Assembly (NCBI RefSeq): GCF_900112195.1
Contig: NZ_FOKR01000009.1
Span: forward strand, 62,001-126,000
Length of the DNA: 64,000 nucleotides
Direction of reading: 5' to 3'
DNA from: Butyrivibrio sp. YAB3001
Lineage (GTDB): Bacteria > Bacillota > Clostridia > Lachnospirales > Lachnospiraceae
A model generated the notes under the pieces. It searched no databases and had not been told where the DNA came from. It saw only the letters and a program-made list of their open reading frames with translations. The position numbers and the translations under genes were made by a program. Shown piece by piece: positions 1-8,051 of the stretch (within the stretch, counting starts at the first letter, position 1; each line of letters begins with the position of its first letter).

Positions 1-2
1 TA

Positions 3-833
3 AAAAAAGACTGCTTTGAGGAAAAAGGAGAAAACCTGGAAGGAGCAGCAGAGGCTTTTTGGCGCTTTAATAAGGAAATAGTCGACAATATTTACGATAT
101 TGTTCCGGCTGTTAAACCACAGATTGCCATGTATGAGGAATTGGGAATACCGGGACTCATCGCTTTTAAGAAAACTGTTGACTATTGCAGGGAAAAGGGA
201 CTTATTGTTATCGGCGACATAAAGAGAGGCGATATAGGTTCAACATCGGAATCCTATGCTGTTGGCCATCTTGGAAGCGTCAAAATAGGTGACAAAACTT
301 TCAGAGGTTTTGAAGAAGATTTTGCAACTGTTAATCCATATCTTGGTTCAGATGGTGTAAAGCCATTTATCAATGTTTGTAACCGTGAAGATAAAGGCAT
401 TTTTGTGCTGGTTAAGACATCAAATCCGTCAAGCGGAGAGTTCCAGGACAGACTTATTGATGGAAGACCGCTTTATGAGTGGGTTGGTGAAGAAGTAGAA
501 AAATGGGGGCTTGATTCCATGGATGGCTCATACAGCAATGTGGGAGCTGTTGTGGGAGCAACATATCCTGAAATGGGTAAGACACTTCGCAAGATAATGC
601 CTCATGCATATATTCTTGTGCCGGGGTACGGCGCACAGGGCGGAAAAGGTAAGGATCTTGTTAATTTCTTTAATGAAGATGGCCTTGGAGCTATTGTAAA
701 TTCCTCAAGAGGAATCATTGCTGCATGGCAAAATGAGAATTACAAGGAATTTGCAGATGGCAGAGTGGGCGAAGCTGCCCGTGCAGCAGTTCTTGACATG
801 AAAGAAGATATTTCATCAGCACTTGCTAAATAA
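3..833 (+). CDS. pyrF: Orotidine 5'-phosphate decarboxylase, 5' end outside window
   Basis: Converts orotidine monophosphate to UMP, the last step of de novo pyrimidine synthesis, in the cytoplasm. The frame is open from base 3, so the true start lies upstream; 276 codons are visible. The active-site motif GDIKRGDIG, whose lysine is catalytic in this family, sits near visible residue 74. PGYGAQGG and NSSRGI near the C-terminus fit the phosphate-binding loops. The length matches the long (about 300-residue) PyrF subfamily rather than the 230-residue E. coli type. pyrE follows 40 bases downstream on the same strand, so the two are probably co-transcribed as the end of a pyr operon. Confidence 0.93.
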   Translation, partial: KKDCFEEKGENLEGAAEAFWRFNKEIVDNIYDIVPAVKPQIAMYEELGIPGLIAFKKTVDYCREKGLIVIGDIKRGDIGSTSESYAVGHLGSVKIGDKTFRGFEEDFATVNPYLGSDGVKPFINVCNREDKGIFVLVKTSNPSSGEFQDRLIDGRPLYEWVGEEVEKWGLDSMDGSYSNVGAVVGATYPEMGKTLRKIMPHAYILVPGYGAQGGKGKDLVNFFNEDGLGAIVNSSRGIIAAWQNENYKEFADGRVGEAARAAVLDMKEDISSALAK

Positions 834-873
834 AGTAAATACAATGTTTTTAATATAAAGGAGTGAGAGGGGT

Positions 874-1551
874 ATGGAAAGATACAAGGAAGAGTTTATC
901 GAGTTTATGGTGGACAGCAATGTCCTGAAATTTGGTGAATTTACATTGAAGAGTGGACGTAAATCACCATTTTTTATGAATGCGGGAGCATATGTTACCG
1001 GCTCACAGCTTAGAAAGCTTGGAGAGTATTATGCAAGAGCTATTCATGATACCTTTGGTCTTGAATTTGATGTGCTTTTTGGACCTGCTTATAAGGGAAT
1101 TCCGCTTTCAGTTATCACTTGCGTGGCTATCAGCGAGCTGTATGGCAGAGAAATCAGATATTGCTCCAACAGAAAAGAGATAAAGGACCACGGTGACAAG
1201 GGTATCCTTCTTGGATCAAAGTTAAGAGACGGTGACAGAGTTCTTATTATCGAGGATGTTACAACTTCCGGTAAGTCTATTGAGGAGACAGTTCCGATCA
1301 TTCAGGAACAGGCTGATTGTGATATCGTTGGTCTCATGGTTTCTCTTAACAGACAGGAAAAAGGCCAGGATTCAGACATGAGCGCCCTTGACGAAATCAA
1401 GGAAAGATATGGTTTTAGCGCACATGCCATTGTTACTATGGATGATGTTGTAAGTTATCTGTATAACAGACCTATTGACGGAGAAGTGATCATCAATAAA
1501 GATATCAAGAAGTCAATCGACGAATATTACGCAGAGTATGGCGCAAAGTAA
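874..1551 (+). CDS. pyrE: Orotate phosphoribosyltransferase
   Basis: Transfers phosphoribose from PRPP to orotate to make OMP, the substrate of the PyrF encoded just upstream. The 225-residue length is normal for the family. The PRPP-binding signature VLIIEDVTTSGKS lies at about residues 123-135. A purine-rich ribosome site (AAGGAG then GAGAGG) precedes the ATG. No terminator separates it from pyrF. It is the last recognisable pyrimidine gene here, as the next genes are unrelated membrane proteins. Confidence 0.95.
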   Translation: MERYKEEFIEFMVDSNVLKFGEFTLKSGRKSPFFMNAGAYVTGSQLRKLGEYYARAIHDTFGLEFDVLFGPAYKGIPLSVITCVAISELYGREIRYCSNRKEIKDHGDKGILLGSKLRDGDRVLIIEDVTTSGKSIEETVPIIQEQADCDIVGLMVSLNRQEKGQDSDMSALDEIKERYGFSAHAIVTMDDVVSYLYNRPIDGEVIINKDIKKSIDEYYAEYGAK

Positions 1552-1687
1552 TTCATGAATCGGCCGGGAACTGCGAAATGGTTTCAGGGGAATGATTTAG
1601 TTAGCTGTATTATGGAATTTATTTAAACACTTATAGGGTTTACAGACATAATCTTACTACTGATCTTGTGATTTATAAGGAGAAAAA

Positions 1688-1840
1688 ATGGACGAGCGTA
1701 CATACAAAGTAATGGGGAATACAGGTGCTATAAATATCGCATTTGGGGTAATTGCTATTGTTGCCGGAATAGCTTCAGGAGTGCTTTTGATCATCAGTGG
1801 CGCAAAGCTTCTTGGCAGCAGAAAAAGAGTGATCATTTAA
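1688..1840 (+). CDS. Small single-pass membrane protein (50 aa)
   Basis: A 50-codon gene starting at an ATG preceded by AAGGAG with a short A-rich spacer. The product starts MDERTYKVMGN and has one hydrophobic stretch (about residues 14-38) followed by a basic end (SRKRVII), so it should sit in the membrane with the basic tail inside. The next membrane-protein gene starts 4 bases after its stop, so they are likely translated from one message. I recognise no family; the function is unknown. Confidence 0.6.
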   Translation: MDERTYKVMGNTGAINIAFGVIAIVAGIASGVLLIISGAKLLGSRKRVII

Positions 1841-1843
1841 TAT

Positions 1844-2206
1844 ATGTCTAAGGAAAGCAGATTTAAACTTCATATTAAAAAGCTTGAACCTGTAAGAGAC
1901 AGGTTTATGTTTACTGATAACAGACATCCCGAGAAGGGCATCATGAGTGCCGTCTTGGGGTGTATTTCGGTTACCTCTTTAATACTTACTGTCGTACTGA
2001 CCTATAATGAGGGCGGTCAGGCAGATTTAAAATACGCCGCGGCGGCATTTGTTGCGGCGATATTTTCTGTTGTGGGACTTATAATTGGTATTATGTCCAG
2101 ATTTGAAAAGGATATATTCAAACTTTTCCCCAATATCGGAATAATTCTTAATGCAATCGCGGTTGCGTTTGTTGTTTTTTTGATAGTACTTGGGGTTATA
2201 GCTTAA
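1844..2206 (+). CDS. Multi-pass membrane protein, DUF6142-like
   Basis: A 120-residue protein with a basic N-terminal segment (about residues 1-32) and three hydrophobic segments at about 33-55, 65-87 and 97-119. The spacing and the FTDNRHPEKGIMS stretch before the first segment resemble a Lachnospiraceae family of unknown function that I recall as DUF6142; this is from memory. It sits 4 bases after the 50-aa membrane gene and 20 bases before the aminopeptidase gene, so the three are probably one operon. No catalytic motif is visible. Confidence 0.7.
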   Translation: MSKESRFKLHIKKLEPVRDRFMFTDNRHPEKGIMSAVLGCISVTSLILTVVLTYNEGGQADLKYAAAAFVAAIFSVVGLIIGIMSRFEKDIFKLFPNIGIILNAIAVAFVVFLIVLGVIA

Positions 2207-2226
2207 AAAATAGATAAGGAAAAAAT

Positions 2227-4329
2227 ATGAGTAATAGTGAAGAATTAATTTACGAATTTGAAAGCGGAAACGAAGTGCTTAAGGAGAGATATGCACTTGC
2301 AGTTGAAAGACTTGGCAGCATTGAAGAAGAGCATCTTTCAGATGAAAAATATGATATATATTTTCATTTTGTAAAAGATTTTATTTTGATGCTTACAGAA
2401 ACCTATGACTTTATCAAAAATGGCGGTTTTGACAGTGTCTCAATTGAAGAACTGGCTGAGCTAAACAGAAAGCTTTACGAGGATATACTGCCATCAAATT
2501 ATGATAAGAGCTATGGGAATCCTACTTTTGCCTGTGAGGAGTTTGGCGATGACTTCGGACATCTTTTGTCAGCTCTTTATTTTGAAGTTCGCGGACTTAT
2601 AACAAATGTATTTAAAAATGAATTATTTGAGCTGACAGTAACCATTGAGCTGTTCCTGGAAGTGTATGGGGCTTTCCTTTCTGCAGATCAGAATGGAGCT
2701 AAGCCTTCATATGAAGAAATAAGGAAAATCATGTACTGGTTTGGTAGCGATTACGCTGAGCAGTTCAGAGAGAATGGCTTTGCCGAGATGGTTGTCTCAG
2801 ACAAGAATTTTGTCAGAGATATAGTTCTTGAAGCTGATCTCACAGACCTGCGTTATCTGTACAGATTCGGAGAGTATATAACAGATAATGAGCTGAAAAC
2901 AGCGCAGCATTTAAATTCACTCTCTCAGGAAGAAATCGACAAGCTGGCAACAACCTTTACTGAAGGTTACAGAATAGGTTTTGAGATAACCGGAAAAGAT
3001 ATATCTATAAAAAAGACTGCTTCGCTTCATTATAATATTGGATTTGAGAGAATGGTCAGAAAAGCTATAGATAATCTTGAAAAGATCGGGCTTAAATCCA
3101 CAATCCAGCTTTTCCCAATGAGCATTTACGGAATGGGAGGCAGTGCTTCAAGAGGAGGAACTTACGGAGCTATCCCTAATAAGCAGTTTAACTATGATCA
3201 CAAAGAAGATGTGGCTCTTTTCCTGGATAACAGCTTTGTGACCAGAAAGCTTGAGGCTGCAAGGGCAGCAGGTGAAAAATATAAAAAAGAGGCAAAACTA
3301 TTTGGAGGCCCTGCAGTAATCGAAGTCTTTGGTGAAGTGCCATTTTCTCCTAAGACAAATGAAAAGGCTGTAAAACTTTCTCCTGCACAGCAGAAGATGC
3401 TCAGTGAGTTCAGAATCCAGAACAGTCTGATAGTAAATGATTACATAATAAATAAAGAAAGAAGCTTTACGATTATTTCTTTCCCGGTTCCTGATATCGG
3501 TGAAAAGTTTAATGATATTTTCAATGAAACAGTAAGGATAAACACTCTTGATTATAAGCTGTATCAGGGTATTCAGCAGAAGATAATCGATGCTCTCGAT
3601 GAAGCTGAATATGTGATTGTTAAGGGTATGGGTGATAATCATACTAAGATGAAGGTCATGCTCCATGAACTGAAGGATAAGGCGCATGAGACTAATTTTG
3701 AAAACTGCGTTGCAGATGTAAACATACCTGTGGGCGAAGTATTCACATCTCCTGTTTTGACAGGAACAGAGGGAACTCTTCATGTGACAGGAGTTTATCT
3801 TGAGGGCTTGTTCTTTAAGAACCTCGAAATTAAATTTAAGGATGGCTGTATAACCGATTATAGCTGCAGCAATTTCGACACTGAGGAAGAGGGTAAGAAG
3901 TATATCAGTGATAACATTCTCTTTAACCATAAGACACTTCCAATCGGTGAGTTTGCAATCGGAACAAATACTACAGCCTATGTAGTAGCCAGAAAATATG
4001 GCATTGCAGATAAACTTCCAATTCTTATTGCTGAGAAGACCGGTCCTCATTTTGCAGTTGGTGATACCTGCTACTCATATGAAGAGGATACTGTAACATA
4101 TAATCCGGATGGAAAGAGCATTATTGCAAGAGATAACGAAATATCTATAAAGAGAAAGACCGAACCTGATAAAGCATACTTTAGCTGCCATACTGACATA
4201 ACAATTCCATACGATGAGCTTGGTGAGATCAAGGCAGTCAGACATGATGGAAGTAGTATTACCATCATAGAAAAGGGGAGATTTGTTCTTGAAGGAACAG
4301 AAGAATTGAACAAGCCAATGGATGAGTAA
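2227..4329 (+). CDS. M29-family aminopeptidase with long N-terminal extension
   Basis: Predicted cytoplasmic metallo-aminopeptidase that removes N-terminal residues from peptides. The C-terminal half carries the M29 (aminopeptidase T/AmpS) hallmarks: EGTLHVTG with Glu near residue 515, GEFAIGTN, EKTGPHFAVGD, and the metal-binding HTD at residues 655-657. These supply the Glu, Glu, His, His and Asp ligands expected for a two-metal site. At 700 residues it is about 290 longer than the classic 410-residue enzymes. The extra N-terminal part is acidic, has no signal peptide and matches nothing I know. The ribosome site AAGGAAAA lies just upstream of the ATG. Confidence 0.85.
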   Translation: MSNSEELIYEFESGNEVLKERYALAVERLGSIEEEHLSDEKYDIYFHFVKDFILMLTETYDFIKNGGFDSVSIEELAELNRKLYEDILPSNYDKSYGNPTFACEEFGDDFGHLLSALYFEVRGLITNVFKNELFELTVTIELFLEVYGAFLSADQNGAKPSYEEIRKIMYWFGSDYAEQFRENGFAEMVVSDKNFVRDIVLEADLTDLRYLYRFGEYITDNELKTAQHLNSLSQEEIDKLATTFTEGYRIGFEITGKDISIKKTASLHYNIGFERMVRKAIDNLEKIGLKSTIQLFPMSIYGMGGSASRGGTYGAIPNKQFNYDHKEDVALFLDNSFVTRKLEAARAAGEKYKKEAKLFGGPAVIEVFGEVPFSPKTNEKAVKLSPAQQKMLSEFRIQNSLIVNDYIINKERSFTIISFPVPDIGEKFNDIFNETVRINTLDYKLYQGIQQKIIDALDEAEYVIVKGMGDNHTKMKVMLHELKDKAHETNFENCVADVNIPVGEVFTSPVLTGTEGTLHVTGVYLEGLFFKNLEIKFKDGCITDYSCSNFDTEEEGKKYISDNILFNHKTLPIGEFAIGTNTTAYVVARKYGIADKLPILIAEKTGPHFAVGDTCYSYEEDTVTYNPDGKSIIARDNEISIKRKTEPDKAYFSCHTDITIPYDELGEIKAVRHDGSSITIIEKGRFVLEGTEELNKPMDE

Positions 4330-4345
4330 AAAACAATAAAAATAG

Positions 4346-4374
4346 TGGAACAAAATGTGGCGTTATGTTATGAT
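4346..4374 (+). promoter_or_regulatory. Candidate promoter of the purine operon
   Basis: TATGAT (4369-4374) is preceded by TG at 4366-4367, giving an extended -10 element. A weak -35 (TGGAAC, 4346-4351) lies 17 bases further upstream. It starts just after the aminopeptidase stop and about 45 bases before the purE start. I see no purine riboswitch in the short leader. Confidence 0.5.
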
Positions 4375-4416
4375 ACAAAAGATTTGTGTAGTTTTTTGAT
4401 TCAATGGAGGATTGGT

Positions 4417-4917
4417 ATGGCCAAGGTTGGAATTGTGATGGGTAGTGATTCTGATATGCCTGTCATGGCAAAGGCTGCTGACATTCTGGAGCAGCTTGGA
4501 ATCTCGTATGAAATGAGAATTATTTCAGCACACAGAGAACCTGATGAGTTCTTTGAATATGCAATGACCGCTGAAGAAAAAGGCTTTAAGGTAATTATTG
4601 CGGGAGCAGGAATGGCAGCGCATCTTCCCGGAATGTGTGCGGCAATTTTCCCTATGCCGGTTATTGGAATCCCAATGCATACAACATCCCTTGGAGGCCG
4701 TGATTCATTATATAGCATTGTTCAGATGCCTACCGGAATACCTGTGGCAACTGTAGCCATTAATGGCGGAGCCAATGCGGGTATCCTTGCAGCTAAGATT
4801 CTTGCTACAAGTGATGATGCTTTATTACAGAAATTAAAAGAGTATTCTGCATCTTTAAAGGAAAGCGTTGTAGCTAAGGATGCGAAGCTTCAGGAAGTCG
4901 GATATAAGAATTATTGA
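4417..4917 (+). CDS. purE: N5-carboxyaminoimidazole ribonucleotide mutase
   Basis: Rearranges N5-CAIR to CAIR in purine synthesis. The start chosen is the ATG at 4417 because GGAGG (4406-4410) sits 6 bases upstream and the product then begins with the family-typical MAKVGIVMGSDSDMPVM. The upstream in-frame ATG at 4345 lacks a ribosome site and would overlap the promoter. The protein is 166 residues, normal for class I PurE. The SDSD nucleotide-binding loop and the SAHREP motif carrying the catalytic His are present. It is the first gene of purE-purM-purN-purD; purK is not in this cluster. Confidence 0.95.
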   Translation: MAKVGIVMGSDSDMPVMAKAADILEQLGISYEMRIISAHREPDEFFEYAMTAEEKGFKVIIAGAGMAAHLPGMCAAIFPMPVIGIPMHTTSLGGRDSLYSIVQMPTGIPVATVAINGGANAGILAAKILATSDDALLQKLKEYSASLKESVVAKDAKLQEVGYKNY

Positions 4918-4990
4918 TAATTTAACTGTTTTTTGTTTGTTTTGTCGTAGTAATAAAAACTTTTATGTATTAAAGGAATGAGGAGAAATT

Positions 4991-6022
4991 ATGGCACTGG
5001 ATTACAAGAAGGCAGGCGTTGATATCGAGGCAGGCTACAAGTCTGTGGAGCTTATGAAAGAGTATGTGAAGGAAACTATGAGACCGGAAGTTTTGGGTGG
5101 TCTTGGAGGCTTTTCCGGAGCGTTTTCATTAAGCAGGATAAAGGATATGGAGGATCCGGTTCTTTTATCCGGAACTGACGGAGTTGGAACAAAGATTAAG
5201 CTTGCTTTTCTTCTTGATAAGCATGACACTATCGGCATCGATGCAGTTGCAATGTGCGTAAATGACGTTGCATGTGCAGGTGGTGAGCCATTATTTTTCC
5301 TGGATTATATAGCTTGTGGAAAGAATATTCCTGAGAAGATCGCAGCAATCGTTAAGGGAGTTGCAGAAGGCTGCAAACAGTCTGAGGCAGCGCTTATTGG
5401 CGGTGAAACAGCTGAACATCCGGGTCTTATGCCTGAGGATGAGTATGATGTTGCAGGCTTTGCGGTTGGTGTTGTTGACCGCAAGGATATGATCGATGGA
5501 AGCACTATAAAGGATGGAGATGTTCTTATTGGCGTAGCTTCAACAGGTGTTCACAGTAACGGTTTTTCATTGGTTCGTAAGGTCTTTGATATGACCAAAG
5601 AAAGTCTTGAAACATATTATGATGAACTTGGAACTACACTTGGAGAGGCTCTTTTAACACCTACAAGAATATATGTTAAAATGATGAAATCCATCAAGAA
5701 TGCAGGGGTAAAAGTTAAGGGATGCAGCCATATTACAGGCGGCGGATTTTATGAGAACATTCCGAGAATGCTTCCTGATGGAATAAAAGCAGTAGTTAAA
5801 AAAGATAGTTACGATATTCCTCCTATTTTCACTCTTATGCAGAAGAAGGGTGGAATCGAGGAGCATATGATGTATAATACGTACAATATGGGCCTTGGAA
5901 TGGTACTTGCAGTAGATAAGGCAGATGTTGATAAAACTCTTGAGGCTATCAAGGCATCAGGAGATAAGGCATGGGTTGTTGGTAATTGCGCAGCTGGTGA
6001 AAAAGGCGTTGAGCTTGTATAA
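4991..6022 (+). CDS. purM: Phosphoribosylformylglycinamidine cyclo-ligase (AIR synthetase)
   Basis: Closes the imidazole ring using ATP to make AIR, upstream of the PurE step. The 343-residue length is typical. GTDGVGTKIKLAF (near residue 62), GGETAEHPG (near 137) and GGGFYENIPRMLP (near 249) are the conserved ATP-binding and active-site stretches of the PurM/PurL superfamily. The ribosome site is GAGGAG, 6 bases before the ATG. It lies 73 bases after purE with no obvious terminator between them. Confidence 0.96.
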   Translation: MALDYKKAGVDIEAGYKSVELMKEYVKETMRPEVLGGLGGFSGAFSLSRIKDMEDPVLLSGTDGVGTKIKLAFLLDKHDTIGIDAVAMCVNDVACAGGEPLFFLDYIACGKNIPEKIAAIVKGVAEGCKQSEAALIGGETAEHPGLMPEDEYDVAGFAVGVVDRKDMIDGSTIKDGDVLIGVASTGVHSNGFSLVRKVFDMTKESLETYYDELGTTLGEALLTPTRIYVKMMKSIKNAGVKVKGCSHITGGGFYENIPRMLPDGIKAVVKKDSYDIPPIFTLMQKKGGIEEHMMYNTYNMGLGMVLAVDKADVDKTLEAIKASGDKAWVVGNCAAGEKGVELV

Positions 6023-6072
6023 ATGCATAGTTTCAATACATAAAAAAAACACCCGCGGGAGGAACAACCTTA

Positions 6073-6711
6073 ATGAAGATTGCAGTACTAGTATCTGGAG
6101 GTGGAACAAACCTACAGGCCATTATTGACAGCATAAATGATGGGAGAATAACCGGAACTGAAATATGTCTGGTTTATAGCAATAATTACAATGCATACGC
6201 TATCGAGAGAGCAAAGAATGCAGGTATACCTGTTGTAGTAAAGAGCCCTAAGGAATTTGAAACAAGGGATGATTTTAACAAGGCTCTTTTGCAGATATTG
6301 CTTGATGCAGCGCCGGATCTTATTGTACTGGCAGGATGCCTTGTAGTTATTCCGGATTGTGTTGTGAAGGCTTTTCCTAACAGGATTATCAACATTCATC
6401 CGTCTCTTATTCCTGCTTTTTGCGGAACAGGCTTTTATGGGCTTAAGGTTCATGAAAAAGTTCTCGAAGGAGGAGTCAGAGTGTCCGGAGCCACAGTTCA
6501 TTTTGTAGATGAGGGAACAGATACCGGTCCTATTATTTTGCAAAAACCTGTAATGATAAGGCAGGATGATACGCCAAAGTCATTACAGCAGAGGATTATG
6601 GAACAGGCAGAGTGGATTATTTTACCCAAGGCCATAGATCTTATTGCAAATGGCAAAGTTAAAGTTGAGAACCATAAGGTTATCATAGAAGGTTACAGTA
6701 CTGATATATAA
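6073..6711 (+). CDS. purN: Phosphoribosylglycinamide formyltransferase
   Basis: Moves a formyl group from 10-formyl-tetrahydrofolate to GAR, giving FGAR. The 212-residue protein has VSGGGTNLQAII at the N-terminus (phosphate-binding), NIHPSLIPAF near residue 109 (Asn and His of the active site) and DEGTDTGPI near residue 147 (catalytic Asp). GGGAGGAA stands before the ATG. It follows purM by 50 bases in the same operon. Confidence 0.95.
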   Translation: MKIAVLVSGGGTNLQAIIDSINDGRITGTEICLVYSNNYNAYAIERAKNAGIPVVVKSPKEFETRDDFNKALLQILLDAAPDLIVLAGCLVVIPDCVVKAFPNRIINIHPSLIPAFCGTGFYGLKVHEKVLEGGVRVSGATVHFVDEGTDTGPIILQKPVMIRQDDTPKSLQQRIMEQAEWIILPKAIDLIANGKVKVENHKVIIEGYSTDI

Positions 6712-6764
6712 TGGGGAGTACATTTATAAAAAATGTACTGTTTTGAGGAAGGGAAGTATTTTTA

Positions 6765-8051
6765 ATGAAAGTTTTGATTGTTGGCGGAGGTGGCCGTGAG
6801 CATGCTATTGCTGAGGCTGTTTCCCGAAGTAAGCAGGTTGATAAGATTTATTGTGCGCCGGGAAATGGCGGAATTGCAGCTCTTGCTGAGTGCGTGCCGA
6901 TTACTCCTATGGAGTTTGATAAGCTTGTTTCTTTTGCTAAGGAAAACGAGATTGACCTGACAATAATTGGAATGGATGATCCACTTGTTGGAGGCATAGT
7001 TGATGTTTTTGAAGCTGAAGGATTAAGAGTATTTGGACCAAGAAAGAATGCGGCTATTCTTGAAGGAAGCAAGGCTTTCTCCAAGGATCTTATGAAAAAG
7101 TATGGAATTCCTACCGCAGCTTACGAAACTTTTGACAATGCTGGGGATGCACTTACTTATCTTGAGAATGCTAAATTTCCTATCGTGTTAAAGGCTGACG
7201 GACTTGCACTTGGTAAAGGAGTTCTTATCTGTCAGAATCTTGATGAGGCAAAAGCCGGCGTTAAGGAAATAATGGAAGATAAAAAGTTTGGCGATGCCGG
7301 CAATCACATGGTCATAGAGGAGTTTATGACCGGGCGTGAAGTTTCTGTTTTATCTTTTGTAGACGGAAAAACATATAAACTAATGTCTTCTGCTCAGGAT
7401 CATAAGAGAGCAGGAGATGGCGATACAGGACTTAACACCGGTGGTATGGGTAATTTTTCACCAAGTCCGTTTTATACTGATGAAGTTGACAGGTTTTGCC
7501 GTGACAACATTTATGGGAAGACTGTTGAGGCTATGGCATCTGAAGGAAGAGAGTTTAAGGGCGTTATTTTCTTTGGACTTATGCTTACACCTGATGGACC
7601 GAAGGTTCTTGAATATAATGCAAGATTTGGCGATCCTGAAGCACAGGTTGTACTTCCAAGATTAAAGACAGATATCATAGATGTCATGAATGCCTGTATT
7701 GATGGCAAACTTGATGATATGGATATAGAATTTGAGGACAAGGCTGCAGTTTGTGTAGTTCTTGCAAGTGATGGATATCCTCTTAGCTATGAAAAGGGTA
7801 AGCTTATCACGGGGCTTGATAAGTTTGATGGAAAAGACGGATATTATTGTTTCCATGCAGGAACCAAGGCTACTGAGCAAGGCATTGTGACAAACGGCGG
7901 AAGAGTCCTTGGAATTACAGCTAAGGGAGATACGCTTAAAGAGGCCAGAGAAAAGGCTTATGAAGCTACAGAATGGGTTAGCTTCGAAAATAAGTACATG
8001 CGTCATGATATAGGAAAAGCTATAGATGATGCAAAGGAGGTAGTAAAATGA
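6765..8051 (+). CDS. purD: Phosphoribosylamine-glycine ligase (GAR synthetase)
   Basis: ATP-grasp enzyme joining phosphoribosylamine and glycine to give the PurN substrate. It has 428 residues, the usual size. The N-terminal nucleotide-like fold begins MKVLIVGGGGREHAIA. The ATP-grasp core includes VLKADGLALGKGV and the Mg-binding EYNARFGDPE near residue 285. The last four bases (ATGA) overlap the start of the SH3-domain protein gene, so that unrelated gene is translationally coupled to purD. Confidence 0.96.
   Translation: MKVLIVGGGGREHAIAEAVSRSKQVDKIYCAPGNGGIAALAECVPITPMEFDKLVSFAKENEIDLTIIGMDDPLVGGIVDVFEAEGLRVFGPRKNAAILEGSKAFSKDLMKKYGIPTAAYETFDNAGDALTYLENAKFPIVLKADGLALGKGVLICQNLDEAKAGVKEIMEDKKFGDAGNHMVIEEFMTGREVSVLSFVDGKTYKLMSSAQDHKRAGDGDTGLNTGGMGNFSPSPFYTDEVDRFCRDNIYGKTVEAMASEGREFKGVIFFGLMLTPDGPKVLEYNARFGDPEAQVVLPRLKTDIIDVMNACIDGKLDDMDIEFEDKAAVCVVLASDGYPLSYEKGKLITGLDKFDGKDGYYCFHAGTKATEQGIVTNGGRVLGITAKGDTLKEAREKAYEATEWVSFENKYMRHDIGKAIDDAKEVVK

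Noticed and set aside
3298-4050. 250-codon frame opposite the aminopeptidase gene
   Set aside because: It is antisense to the conserved catalytic part of the M29 gene and has no family pattern or ribosome site.
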